Of a stretch of 64,000 nt of DNA, positions 1-10,896 are shown in pieces; position 1 is the stretch's first letter; every line of letters starts with the position of its first letter. This stretch comes from Bicyclus anynana (Eukaryota; Arthropoda; Insecta; Lepidoptera; Nymphalidae), in assembly GCF_947172395.1 (NCBI RefSeq), contig NC_069086.1, forward strand, positions 776,501 to 840,500, written 5' to 3'. A program made the position numbers and the translations under genes. The notes beneath the pieces were generated by a model. The model worked only from the letters and a program-made list of their open reading frames with translations. It was not told the DNA's origin and did not search any database.

Positions 1-289
1 GGCTCTACATCAATAGTCTCAGTTTGTTTAATATTATACCTGTTATAGAGCCGATCGCTACTGTGAATCTTTGTCATTTAGTAAGCCATCAATTTTAAAG
101 TACCTACCTTCGAAAACAAAAACGTTTAATGGTAATTTTTATTATTGGTATGGCAAAAATACAAAGTTCGGAAAAGAGGTCGACTTTTCCACAGTTTAAT
201 ACATTCTCGGAAAATCCATGGTATGTAGGTAGCCGCGGGATTCGTAAGAAAACTGAGTTTTAACAAAATTTCACCAGCTTTTCGTTCTG

Positions 290-338
290 TTCAAACATTT
301 TTATACTAGGAGGTATTCCTAGTATAAAAATGTTTGAA
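290..338. repeat. Perfect 22-bp hairpin
   Basis: The arm at 290-311 is exactly complementary to 317-338, with a 5-base loop (GGTAT). It could be a tiny foldback element or the junction of a deleted palindrome. No flanking duplication was recognised. Confidence 0.8.
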
Positions 339-950
339 TATGTTGTGTAATGTAGATACTATTTTTACTATACTTTATACATCTACTATAATCTATAATT
401 ATAAGTATAAATGTATTTAGAACGTGTTACAATTGTTCTTAATATCTTTATATGTTCGTGTCTATTTACAAAACTTGTGCCTATTTATGTCCGTCAAACC
501 GCATCGGATTAGCGTGTTGGGTCCATATCGTCTACACGGAGGGGGACCTGCCCCTGTAAACTAGGCTGGTATCGATATTTTCGACTATTTATACTTAAAA
601 TAGTCACAAATAATGATCTACTAATCCGATTATTAGTATAAAATTAAACTGTTATATATTCGTCTCCAGTATCACATTCGATTAGAACTCTGGACATCCG
701 AGTTGCCGCGCTGTTATACCTAATTCAATATATTTAAGTGGAATGGACACACAAAGGGGCCAGTTAGTGCATGCTGGAGTCAATATGCAACAGGCAGGAG
801 ATTCAATAGCCCGTGGACTATTCCGGTCCACTAAGCGGAAACATTTGAGCCCTTTCAAGTTGAATCTCAGAACGGCTGATTGGATTTCTCAAGAATAAAG
901 GATCTAAGCCGATGTCTGTGTATGATTAAGAAACATAGTATAATATAACA
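339..950. other. No gene or repeat recognised
   Basis: AT-rich DNA with a short GC-rich patch near 520-560. No extended reading frame, tRNA-like fold or known repeat end. Confidence 0.5.
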
Positions 951-1012
951 TTGCCTTTACAAACTAAACTGTCTATGGAAAATAATTTTTATTACATTTT
1001 GACGACAATACG

Positions 1013-1234
1013 ATGGGAAAAGTTCCGTCACCAAATTGCCCAGACTGTGACAGGCCAGATGACATCTACTATGTATTGTTGGAGCGTATCAGAAACGAGG
1101 CAGTGCGTCGGGAAGTACTGCAAAGATTTCCTGCACTAAGAGAGGTGGAAGGCTGTAATAGTGCCCTGGCCCATCGTCGATCAGAGAAGGCCAGGGTGCT
1201 GGTACAGCTTTATAGAAAGTTAATTAAATTTTGA
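1013..1234 (+). pseudogene. LINE reverse transcriptase C-terminal remnant (Cys motif)
   Basis: A 73-codon reading frame has NCPDCDRPDDIYYVLLE followed by an Arg-rich helix. It resembles the Cys-containing C-terminal region that follows the reverse transcriptase in non-LTR retrotransposons, where the usual form is CPxC, then H and C. Here the last expected Cys is Arg (LLERIRN), so the motif is decayed. No upstream polymerase motifs were found. The clade (I, R1 or Jockey-like) cannot be fixed from this piece. Confidence 0.5.
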
Positions 1235-1244
1235 TTAAATTATA

Positions 1245-2291
1245 AGATTAGTATAAATACCAAGGCGTATTACGTAGCGGTATAGTCTAAAATGGACTCG
1301 GCTCCTTAAAATAAAGATTAAAGAAAAAATACAGAAGAAACAGACAATATCAATTATCAAAATTCCGACTAATAACGTTTTCAACATACAAAAATGGTAA
1401 CTACGCTACCTTGTCGCTTCAGTGGTCAGGCTGTATCACTTCAATTCATGGAATACTGGATTCGAGTCCTAAATCCGGTTATGAAATGTCAAACTTTTAT
1501 TTCATCTAAGAAATAAACGTTCCTGTTTTACCTTTTAAGTTGCGGAACCCTAAAAAAGGAAAATTAGTCCTGTTGAATTAACTATTCGTATTCACCCAAC
1601 TCGAGCCATTTAACGATAACCTTAAAAATCGTGTGCGCTCGTCCGAAGTATAATCGATCGATACTAATTTCCCCCACAAAGAACCGGTAATTCAACCAAC
1701 AATAGCGCTGCGACCTGACAATGAGTTTCCTATCCGATTCCACGCCTTTTGGCTTTGGCCGTTATTCAAATTCCTGGCACAACAAAAAAATACTTTTATA
1801 TAGGTTTATACCGAATACAATTTCCATACTGAATAGTCGTACAAAATTACGAAAATGTTATAAAATATCTGGGAATATTTTTCTCTCTTTTTTTTACTAA
1901 ATGAATCTTTGTTTTTGCTAGTTACTGACTATTAGTTACTTCGTTAAAACTCTAACTAAAAGCAATACTTATCTAAAAGATTATCTAGTAAAATCTAAAA
2001 AGATTAATTATTATTAAAACATTATTTACTCATAAGATTAAGCCACTGCCTTGTGTAGTGTTGAGACAACTGTTATTGTTCTGATAGTCGTTTCAGTCAA
2101 TGATATTTTAAAGCGAATAGCTCGAACCAACGTCTTAAAACGTTTTTGTTTGACTGTTAGATCAAATATCGAAAACATAAGGAACATCTAATGCCGCGTA
2201 GGTATATGACGCGTATTGCCGATGAAAGATAAATATCGTAGTAATATGTCAATTCAATCGGCTAAACCAATTTGTTGTTGAGTTGGAATTT
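1245..2291. other. Anonymous AT-rich sequence
   Basis: No coding frame, repeat family or structured RNA recognised on either strand. Confidence 0.5.
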
Positions 2292-2354
2292 AGAACAGAG
2301 ATAAATAGGATGTTGGAGAAGAACATTCTCCAAAATACTATTTGTCTCTGTTCT
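2292..2354. repeat. 63-nt imperfect hairpin (pre-miRNA-like shape)
   Basis: Ten pairs (AGAACAGAGA with TCTCTGTTCT), one T/G position, six pairs, a 5/5 internal loop, seven pairs and a 5-base loop make a stem of about 29 positions. The size and bulge pattern resemble a short pre-miRNA, but a degenerate foldback element gives the same picture. There is no evidence of expression. Confidence 0.45.
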
Positions 2355-3165
2355 CGCCCAATTTCACGACGGACGAATTCGTGGGCAGCCTGTTAATACA
2401 TTAATTTGCAAAATAACTTACATAGTTTATTCTGCGTTTGCATTTGACTGCATCGCAATCAAGCGCCAAGTTGTCATCGAATACAAAAAAGAATTGATTT
2501 AGTTTCCCAGCGCCCGCATCGACACCGTATCACGCAAAATAAAATCAATGCCGGCCGAGTATTTGGCCTCTCAAACACGTATACATCCGTAAAAAACGTT
2601 CAAACAATTCCATTTATTCCATTTACACAAAATCGCCTTCTATTTGATTTCGCATTTTTCAACTTTTGGAAATCCACGGTCGCTGTAATACCATTTTAAC
2701 GAACAAAACTCGACGTATCGTTGATCAGAGGGTTGGGGAATATCCAATTAGAGTTCACTTTATTTTGGTACAAAGAATGTAACGAACGTCAGAACACATT
2801 TTATACAAATGCGACCCAGAATTTAAATCCAAATATCCCACTTACGTGAATATGTAACTTTTGGCCATTATAATTATTATGGAACTTTTTTACCTTTTAA
2901 CTACCCATTTTAATTTTAGACGTTGTAAATTTTTAGATATTATTTATGTTTTATTATGACTAAAAACTGTCAGAAGTAAATCATCATTATCCTTATGTAA
3001 ATGCCCCCCAATAATACCAGGCCCTTTCGTTATATAAGAGTGGGGATGATATATATCTTAGATCTACCAAGCTGCATCAATGCAGGTTTGCAGACTTTTG
3101 GTAATAATGTTAAATTCATTAACGACTACTATCAGGATGTTAATGATAATGACGGGAACGACAGC

Positions 3166-3359
3166 TTATGACAGGCCTCCACTGATCCGCATTGCATGTA
3201 TCGGACGCATCGCATCAAATGGACTTTACTATTGTTTGTATACAAAAGTTATACAAGTGCGTCCGTTGATCCGCATTGTACGGATCGCTATGCGTCCATT
3301 TCCATTTGATGCGATGCGTCCGATACGTACGATGCAGATCAGCGAACGCCTGCCATTAA
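3166..3359. mobile_element. Foldback MITE-like element with ~58-bp inverted ends
   Basis: The left arm 3166-3223 and right arm 3301-3359 are inverted copies, perfect over their inner part (TCGGACGCATCGCATCAAAT) and mismatched outward. The spacer carries a further related stretch (GTGCGTCCGTTGATCCGCAT). Related, decayed sequence recurs at 6665-6770, 29315-29450 and 29600-29770. No coding capacity; the class of the mobilising transposase is unknown. Confidence 0.6.
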
Positions 3360-3434
3360 CATCCACTCCGAAGCATCTCCGGGTGAATATAGAAGAAGAA
3401 AGAGCAACGCAATATCTTATGAGATATTGCGGAG

Positions 3435-3505
3435 TTTGAATCCATGGGTCAGGTTATGACCAGACCCATGGATTCGAACTGGACCAACGAGGCATATAAA
3501 TTAAT
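3435..3505 (-). repeat. tRNA-headed SINE fragment with local inverted copy
   Basis: On the minus strand the fragment reads GCCTCGTTGGTCCAG, a Glu/Asp-tRNA-like A-box start. It then has TTCGAATCCATGGGTC followed 12 bases later by the inverse GACCCATGGATTCAAA (positions 3463-3478 against 3435-3450, one mismatch). The B-box-like part is thus present in both orientations. Too short to place in a full family. Confidence 0.4.
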
Positions 3506-4223
3506 AATTTTTGGATTATTTTTGCAGAACCTAAGGTAGGTATTTGACGTGGTTATGATCTTTCACTACATCAAATAAATTGACACATTAAGCGTTGTAT
3601 CCAAATCCAGTTTTGCCCCAGTTTGTTTTGGCGAAGAAATACGCCACGAAAAATCCTATTATTGAAGACGTAATGATTTAATTAGCTATCTCATTTGTCG
3701 CTCTTAAACTAATTAGTTAGGTGTATAATTAAATATTTCATGAATTCAGTGTAATTATGGATACTTTGAAGTTTATTTATTACTAGCTGTGTTTTTCTGT
3801 ATTAGAGGAAAATACAAACATGTACAGGATGCTCAGAGTAAAAAATATTTCTTTTGTAAATAGATCTTAAAATGTATCCCTATAATTATGACGTAGCCAA
3901 GTTTTACGTATGTTAAAATGCAAAGATAGATAAAGGCATGTGTTACATGGATAGTCGGAATTTTTGGAATTAATTTGTATAAAATCATAAAGTTTTAATT
4001 TTTTTAGTTAAAAAAATATCAGTTATGCAGTTCGGCTCCTATAAGCGGACTCGTCAAAACGTCGTTATGGGAAATACTTCGTCCGCCCTCAGACCTCTTT
4101 AATCCGGCCGTCTCGCAAAATTCATTATTAGCGGACCTCTACTATCTATAAACTAAAACTCTGCCAATTTTTATCTTTGTACGTCAAGCGGTTTTTGAGA
4201 TTTCGTTTCGTTATATATTAAGA

Positions 4224-4425
4224 CTAGCTGACGCCGCGCGGTTTCACCCGCGTGGTTCCCGTTCCCGTAGGAGCACAGGAATAATATAGAGCCTATACCC
4301 TTCCTCGATAAATGGGCTATCTAACACTAAAAGAATTTGTCAAATCGGACCAGAAGTTCCTGAGATTAGCGCGTTAAATCAAACAAACAAACTCTTCAGC
4401 TTTATATATTAGTATAGAGTATAGA
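4224..4425 (-). mobile_element. LEP1-like non-autonomous Helitron
   Basis: Read on the minus strand the element starts TCTATACTC, has the TTTGTTTGTTTGA internal motif and the AGATAGCCCATTTATCGAGG block, and ends with a GC-rich hairpin (GGGTGAAACCGCGCGGCG) followed by CAGCTAG. It is flanked by A on the 5' side and T on the 3' side, as expected for Helitron insertion. No Rep/helicase gene; it would depend on an autonomous element elsewhere. Confidence 0.75.
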
Positions 4426-4686
4426 TGTAATAAAAATATGTATGTAACAAAGATACCGACTAGTAGTGAAATATGTGACTAATTGTGCCATCAAAGCGTC
4501 GTTAACAGATAATTGGAGTTGAATTACCTGCCGAGCGATCATGTGCTGACATGTTACTGTGATGGGTAATTACCTCACCCACCGCCAATATAGTATGAGA
4601 TCCGGCATAAGGAATAAACACCCTCATCGGTTATTTGTTTGGGATAAGAAATAAATGATAGATAATATTCACATCGACACATTGCT

Positions 4687-5225
4687 ATTATGAATGTTAT
4701 TTAAACGGGTACATACCACGATAAAACGACGAGATTTTTATTGTCGATATTTCGACCCAGTTGCATGGATCGTGGTCACGACGGGACTGAAGTTGCGAGA
4801 TGAGAAGTGAAGTCAGCTGTTAGGGGCAAAATCGATCTACCCTCTTTCTTGTTCTTTTTCTTTTTTCAACGACCTCGCGTTTTTGGCTGTTTAGGCAAAC
4901 CACACTCACGACATCGCTTTTGTTATTATGCGTGTCGCGGCGCCCTCTTGGTTTGCACAATTCTACCACCGGGTTCCACTCGCTGGCTAGTTTGAAGCCA
5001 TCTTCCCGATTGAAATTTTTGTATTTTCGAATTTCAATGGCTTCTCGAACTACTCGGGGTATATAGTGGCGGTCCGTGGAAATAATGTGTGGATTATGGA
5101 TCTCAATCCAATGTTTAGTTCCCGGTTGTAGAATGTGATCAGCTATCGCAGACTTTTGCGGGTCGTTGTTTTTTATCGCTCGTATATGTTCTGTTACACG
5201 GGTTGCTATGGGCCTCTTCGTTTGT
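4687..5225 (-). mobile_element. Penelope-like element 1, short inverted copy
   Basis: This 539-bp segment is the exact inverse of 5371-5909 and carries the 3' end of a Penelope-like retroelement: the C-terminal half of the GIY-YIG endonuclease and the 3' UTR. It is 5'-truncated just after the SYIG motif (at QTKRP). The long open frames on its plus strand are antisense shadows. A 12-bp direct repeat, ACATTGCTATTA, lies at its outer edge (4679-4690) and again at 5940-5951. Confidence 0.85.
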
Positions 5226-5776
5226 TCCTAAGGAAAAAATACAACATAAAGACTGTGTTTACTCCTTTACAAAAGATCGCCCACATGATGCGTTCTCCAA
5301 AGGATCGTTTGCCATACCAGTGTCCGGGTGTGTATAAAATCGACTGCAGCTGTGGTAGCTCTTATATTGGACAAACGAAGAGGCCCATAGCAACCCGTGT
5401 AACAGAACATATACGAGCGATAAAAAACAACGACCCGCAAAAGTCTGCGATAGCTGATCACATTCTACAACCGGGAACTAAACATTGGATTGAGATCCAT
5501 AATCCACACATTATTTCCACGGACCGCCACTATATACCCCGAGTAGTTCGAGAAGCCATTGAAATTCGAAAATACAAAAATTTCAATCGGGAAGATGGCT
5601 TCAAACTAGCCAGCGAGTGGAACCCGGTGGTAGAATTGTGCAAACCAAGAGGGCGCCGCGACACGCATAATAACAAAAGCGATGTCGTGAGTGTGGTTTG
5701 CCTAAACAGCCAAAAACGCGAGGTCGTTGAAAAAAGAAAAAGAACAAGAAAGAGGGTAGATCGATTTTGCCCCTAA
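5226..5776 (+). pseudogene. GIY-YIG endonuclease domain of Penelope-like element 1 (5'-truncated)
   Basis: The open frame starts upstream at 5135, but residues before about 5226 are the antisense of the inverted arm, so the genuine protein part begins near KKYNIKTVF. Visible motifs are GVYKIDCSCGSSYIG (the GIY and YIG elements, with the CxC pair), the catalytic-type Arg in IATRVTEH, a second His in SAIADHI, and REAIEIRKYKNFNREDG with the expected acidic residue. CxC plus the two His matches the Cys/His motif of Penelope endonucleases. The tail is basic (KRKRTRKR). The reverse transcriptase is missing, so the copy is dead as a retroelement. Confidence 0.85.
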
Positions 5777-5939
5777 CAGCTGACTTCACTTCTCATCTCG
5801 CAACTTCAGTCCCGTCGTGACCACGATCCATGCAACTGGGTCGAAATATCGACAATAAAAATCTCGTCGTTTTATCGTGGTATGTACCCGTTTAAATAAC
5901 ATTCATAATGAACAACCACGAAATAAGTTTAAAATCATT
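5226..5939 (+). mobile_element. Penelope-like element 1, longer copy with GIY-YIG endonuclease
   Basis: This is the right half of the head-to-head pair. Penelope-like elements encode a reverse transcriptase fused to a GIY-YIG endonuclease that nicks target DNA. Only the endonuclease and a little linker remain here. The copy runs to the 12-bp target duplication at 5940-5951, so one insertion event delivered both halves. The 145-bp spacer (5226-5370) is sequence unique to this copy. Confidence 0.85.
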
Positions 5940-5951
5940 ACATTGCTATTA

Positions 5952-7433
5952 GATTGACTAGTAAAATTGCGCCCGGTGACTATTAAATGATTTTTTCATT
6001 CAATTTATTTAATCTACTTCTCTCTTTGCTTAATTAATAAAATTCATACATTAGTTAAAATAATATACCCAACATGATTGAAAACGTAAAGATTGCCTGC
6101 ATTCACACTGCAACTGTGGGGTTGCCAGATATAACAGTTACTTATTGTTATCTAAAAACCCGCATAAGTTATTTAGTCGTCTAATGTGTGAAATGTAAGC
6201 TTATTTTATGCTTAGTTTTACTGTATTTGCCTTTGGTATAGTTTATGATTTCTTAGATTTTGTAGGAAAAATGTTTGACTGCAATTTAACTAGGCAAATT
6301 TTGCAGTGTGTTACTGTGAATATTATCCATTATTTATTTCTTATAACTAATAAATAACAGATGAGGGTATATATTTCTAATCCCGGATCTTAGACCAATA
6401 CTGTTAGAGTGGGGTGACACGTTCCCTGGAGTATACTGTACTGTTCTATACTTTTTACGTTTTTACTAATGAATAATAAATGTATGCCTCGTTGTTCCAG
6501 TGATTAGCCTATGTGGCTTTGGATCATAAAATATTCAGTTATTTTTTTCATTTTAAAAATTCCGTTACAGAATGTTACATCCCCGTGCCTCGGAGAACAC
6601 GTTAAGTTGTAATTTCTGGCCATAAATATTAACATTTCATATTGATCGTTACAGAGAAAATATCACCCTAATGGTAGGTGTCCACATTTCGGCATCGTAC
6701 GGATCGCACGAATCATACGCACCGCGGGTACGAATATGTGAACGCCTATCTTAAACGCGCATTGGGACGGATTATGTATTGCACTAGAAAGATATTATGG
6801 AGTGCCTTCCATCTTCCTTAAATGTTATCTTCTTATACAAAATAAAAAAGTACTTAATATTTGGTCGGTAGGTAAAACTTTACTAAATAATGTTATGAAA
6901 TGTGTCCTTGGATTTATATATAGGTTTACAGATTTTTCTCTGCTAAACAATTCCTGAACTATACAAAATCACAAGACGTGGTTTAATTTTAGCCAATTCC
7001 GCATTCCGCGTTTATATTATGTACTTTTCTAATAAAGAGGTGTTGAACATAATATCTATTAATAAAATAAATTAAGAAAAACCTCCTCGCGTGGCGAAAT
7101 ATTACGAACGTTAGTGTTTGACGACCAATTCTAGTTTTCCCATTCACGGAAACATGTCATGTGTACACCATATATCTGCGCGCGGCAATAAAACTAGATT
7201 ATCCCCCGACCTTGTCCGCTTAATGATTTATTGATTGCACATAAAGAACAGCGGCACCGAAGGTCGAATATATACAGCCTTATTACAATTCCTACAATTT
7301 TATTTTGTTGCCAACTTTGACAATATGACAAGAGGAAATTTTATGTATTTTCAATGGCAGCGTTTCTTTTTAACTCAGTTTAGATTTGCGACAAGACAGT
7401 CGCAATTTTGTAAGAAGTATCAATGTCTACACA
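5952..7433. other. AT-rich intergenic DNA with decayed MITE trace
   Basis: Only 6665-6770 is recognisable: GGCATCGTACGGATCGCACG and TGTGAACGCCTA resemble the foldback element at 3166. The rest shows nothing. Confidence 0.45.
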
Positions 7434-7633
7434 TCTATACTAATATTTTAAAGCCGAAGAGTTTGTTTGTTTGTTTGTTTGAACGCGATAATCTCAGGAA
7501 CTACTGGTCCGATTTGAAAAATTCTTTCAGTGTTAGATAGCCCATTTATCGAGGAAGGCTATAGGCTATATATTATACTCTTATTCTTACAGGAACGGAA
7601 ACCATACGGGTGAAACCACGCGGCGTCAGCTAG
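7434..7633 (+). mobile_element. LEP1-like non-autonomous Helitron
   Basis: It begins TCTATACTAATAT, contains GTTTGTTTGTTTGTTTGAAC, and ends CGGCGTCAGCTAG. It is inserted between A (7433) and T (7634). It is intact at both ends and 200 bp long. Confidence 0.78.
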
Positions 7634-7799
7634 TAATATAATAAACCACTACAATAGTTATAATTTACGTAAAACGTATGTACATTACATTCTAAAACCC
7701 TGATCTATGTAAAATTATTAATCTGTCATTAACTACTCTCGCCTCTACCTATGTTACAATAGAATTTTAATATATTTCCTTTATTTTTAAGTTTAATTA

Positions 7800-8460
7800 T
7801 TGTGTCGAAATGAGTAGGATTTTCAGGAGTTAGGCTCCTAAAATAGTTCGACTTTGCACATACATTCCAACAAAGCTGTCATCAAAAATAATCAAGACGC
7901 CAAAAAAATCTCAAGCTTGTTAGTGATTTTTAAAGATGGTTTATGAGACTTTTTTTCTGTTAATGTGTTGTATGTAAATTATATATTTTTCCCATAATTT
8001 CTCCTAATTGTGCCGGCGTCGTTTTTCTTTTAAGGAGTTAAACTTAAAAAATAGTCCAACAGCCTTGCAAGTCTTCATCCTCACATTGTTAAAAATAATG
8101 TTACATTCTTGTACTTTCTTATTGTCTCGGTCTATTTTCTGTTTTTGAGAAATTAAATCCTTAAAAAGTTCGACAACTTTGCAAGTCTACATCGGGCCTG
8201 TCAGAATGCGTGCTCAGCGAAGATTTTCTGATCGACTTGTTCCAGCTAGTTGTCATGTGTCGCACGTAGTCGCTGTTTGTCGCGGGGCCACGCGAGACGC
8301 CGACAAATTGTATGTTTTTCGCCACTGAGTCGGAAACACGCAATTGAATCGGTAAGGAAGTTCCGATATTATTCCGCTGATGCAGAGCTATGTACGGTTC
8401 ACTGGCTCCTACAAAAAATATATTCGTCTCGAAGTATCTCAACGTACACAATGCAATAAT
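7800..8460. repeat. Degenerate repeated block of unknown origin
   Basis: Three loosely similar segments start near 7829, 8034 and 8150 (GGAGTTAGGCTCCTAAAATA, AGGAGTTAAACTTAAAAAAT, GAAATTAAATCCTTAAAAAG, each followed by a TTCGAC/GTCCAAC and a TTTGCAAGTCT-like phrase). The 3' part, 8190-8455, is GC-richer and open on both strands. No family recognised. Confidence 0.3.
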
Positions 8461-8680
8461 ATTTGTAACGGTAACTTATATCTAGATATCGGTGTTTTTT
8501 TAGTTTGTCTCGTTGGTCCGGCTACAGATTGAAAAGCCCTGGGTTCGAATAAGAATGTTTGTAAAAGTATACACATCTATTAGCCTATTCTTGTACCCCA
8601 CTGGGCACAGGCCTCGTCTTTTTGGTTTTGGGCTTGTGGAGTGTTAGTATTTGACTCTATAATGATCGCTACTAAATGTT

Positions 8681-8891
8681 AATGGCTAGTAACCACCCTA
8701 CCGAAGATGTACCGCCAAGCGATTTCGCGTTCCAGTATGATGTCGAGTAGAAACCGAAAGGAGTATGGATTTCATCCTACTCCTAACAAGTTAGTCCGCT
8801 TCCATCTTAGATTGATTGATAGATAGATCTCCATCACTTACCATCAGGTGAGATTGTAGTCAAGGGCTAATTTGTAGAGAATAAAAAAAAA
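8681..8891 (+). repeat. SINE family A, 5'-truncated copy
   Basis: It contains the family-A body (GGCTAGTAACCACCCTACC, CCGCCAAGCGATTT, GTAGAAACCGAAAGGAGT, AAGTTAGTCCGCTTCCATC, TCACTTACCATCAGGTGAG) and an A-rich tail. A small GATA-like expansion interrupts it near 8810. The tRNA head is missing. Confidence 0.75.
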
Positions 8892-9159
8892 CATGGGACC
8901 AAGGGCTACATTCCGAAGGAAAACGTTACACCACGAACCTTTCATATCCGAACTAAGTACTATGAAAATGAAAGAAAGATAAAAATTTCAACAGGGAATC
9001 CTAACACGTAGACTTGATTAATTATTTGAAAAGTGTTTGTTAGAAAACAACTCCTACATGTAGTATACAATATACAACATGTAGATAGGTACTTTAACAA
9101 ATTTGAATTTCAATGGGGATGCAGATGAAAATTTGCTGAATATCCCTACATTCATTTGG

Positions 9160-9225
9160 TCGTGGATCGTGATGTTAGGGTGTCCCTACAAAAGGCCTAT
9201 GTCTTGCTATGGACGTCCATCGTGT
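9160..9225 (+). repeat. RTE-type LINE 3' fragment
   Basis: The segment resembles the terminal coding piece of the lepidopteran RTE LINE seen at 13640-13957: TACAAAAGGCCTATGTC followed by TATGGACGTCCATCG. Very short and decayed. Confidence 0.5.
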
Positions 9226-10283
9226 GATATGAACTATCTCTACGTTTCATGCATGTCTTGTAAGCTCCGCTGTAAAAGTGCCGGACTGCCAAGAGGACGT
9301 GACTCCGATCTCCGCCCTGGACTGATTAAAAATACAGTCTTTCTAACTAATTTGAGGAGAACAGAAATATTGATCAATTTAAAAAGAGATATGCCAATTT
9401 CTTAAAATGAGGGGATAGGCTAACAGTACACCATGGACCAATTAGCAGACTTCACACACGTATAGAGTTAAGCCTTAAATACACAACTTATATAGTTTTA
9501 AAATCCAATTTCAGAACAGGAGGAGTATCATATTCCAGATTATTTATTTATGTATGTATGTGTAATCTTGCGATAATACTTTCTACATACATACAGAAGT
9601 CGTTTACGAGCAAAACACAGCGCACATTACGCGTTGCGTATTACGCGCCCAGAACGCAAATTACGCCGCGTAAATATTAATTCCACCGAACAAAAGGGAA
9701 CAAATTACTTACATAAACGGAAATTGCTGTTCATTTAAGGACGATACACATGTATATTACTCATGAAAAATTACGCGCCATTTGTATGGGATATTGTCAG
9801 GGGAGTCGGCTACGGGTTTGGGCTGTTTTTGTAATTTTTTATAACAACACTTTGTCGTGATGGAATCCGTTTTTTAGAACGGATTTGTCATAATAAAGGA
9901 AATAATAATTTATCGCTCAGAAACAAATGTTATTTTACAAAATAAAAGAAATTTGCTGTTCCTTATTCTCCTCAAATCATATATTCGATTTTACAAGGTA
10001 CCTATAGCTAATACCTATCTATAATATAAAAACGAATCGCTAAACGCGTTGGTAAGCGCATAACTCAACAACGCCTGTACCAATTTGGCCAATGCTTTTT
10101 TTTAAATGTTTGTTGAAGTTCTAGGATAGTGTTTACGGCGAGAAAAATTGGAATAATTGCCGGAAAAACCATCAAAAATAGCCCTTTTCTTTTTCCCATA
10201 CAAATGTTTACTAACTAAAACGTAGTCAATTTGAGTTTTATTGTTATTGTACAAAGTTCATATTCATAATAATTAGAAAACAG

Positions 10284-10494
10284 GGTAGGGGTAGGGTAGG
10301 GGTAGGGTATGGTAGATTAGGGTAGGGGTAGGGGTAGGGCTAGAGTAGGGGTAGGGTAGGAGTAGGGTAGGGGTAGGTTAGGGGTAGGGTAGGGGTAGGG
10401 GAGGGCTAGAGTAGGGGTAGGGTAGGAGTAGGGTAGGGGTAGGTTAGGGGTAGGGTAGGGGTAGGGTAGGGGTAGGATAGGGTAGGGGTGGTTA
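10284..10494. repeat. GGGTA/GGGGTA minisatellite with 66-bp higher-order duplication
   Basis: Irregular repeats of TAGGG and TAGGGG fill 210 bp. A longer unit starting at GCTAGAGTAGGGG repeats at a 66-bp interval (10340 and 10406). The G-runs on one strand could form quadruplexes. It lies directly upstream of a Helitron 3' end, so it is best read as a tandem expansion inside or beside that element, not as a telomere tract. Confidence 0.85.
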
Positions 10495-10542
10495 AAAGTA
10501 TACATCGAGTTTCACGCGGACGAAGTCGCGGGCGTCCGCTAG
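10495..10542 (+). mobile_element. Helitron 3' end (CTAG) abutting minisatellite
   Basis: TTTCACGCGGACGAAGTCGC followed by GGGCGTCCGCTAG is the hairpin-plus-CTAG terminus of the second lepidopteran Helitron subfamily seen at 60574 and 10897. The 5' end of this copy is not recognisable beyond the minisatellite. Confidence 0.65.
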
Positions 10543-10559
10543 TAGCTCATAAATATAAG

Positions 10560-10740
10560 AAATATATGCGGTATTGTGTGGAAGTGTGGAATACTCTTCC
10601 AGCTTCCGTTTTCCCCACCACCACCCATGGGTATCTTCAAAATAAGAGTGAATAGGCATTTTCTAGGCAAGTGCGTTCCACCATACGCATCACGCATCAG
10701 GTTACTGCATCTAAGCGCTTGCTAAAAAAATATTTTGTGT
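10560..10740 (+). pseudogene. Jockey-like LINE ORF2 C-terminal remnant and 3' tail
   Basis: The plus strand encodes VWNTLPASVFPTTTHGYLQN, close to the WNxLPxxVFP terminal motif of many arthropod LINEs, then a tail AGAGTGAATAGGCATTTTCT. A related tail occurs at 35222-35300. No upstream polymerase is present. Confidence 0.55.
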
Positions 10741-10896
10741 CTGCTACTGGATCTTAAGTGCAACGTAAGCCGCCATTTTGCAAAAATAACACTAAAAGCG
10801 ACTACGGCGACATCCTCATCAGGTCAGGTTTTGTAGCACTATATTGTAATTGTTGCTGTTAATTTTTAGAAGTCAAAGGCGTGTTTTATATTGCAA

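Noticed and set aside
4807..4995. Open frame on plus strand
   Set aside because: It is the antisense of the endonuclease tail, duplicated at 5601-5789 by the palindrome.
5267..5461. Open frame on minus strand
   Set aside because: Antisense of the Penelope endonuclease frame; its opening residues repeat those at 5135 only because of the inverted arms.
10284..10494. Telomere or interstitial telomere tract
   Set aside because: The unit is TAGGG/TAGGGG with variants, not the TTAGG of lepidopteran telomeres, and it abuts a Helitron end.
10317..10505. Pro/Tyr-rich coding frame
   Set aside because: It is a translation of the minisatellite only.
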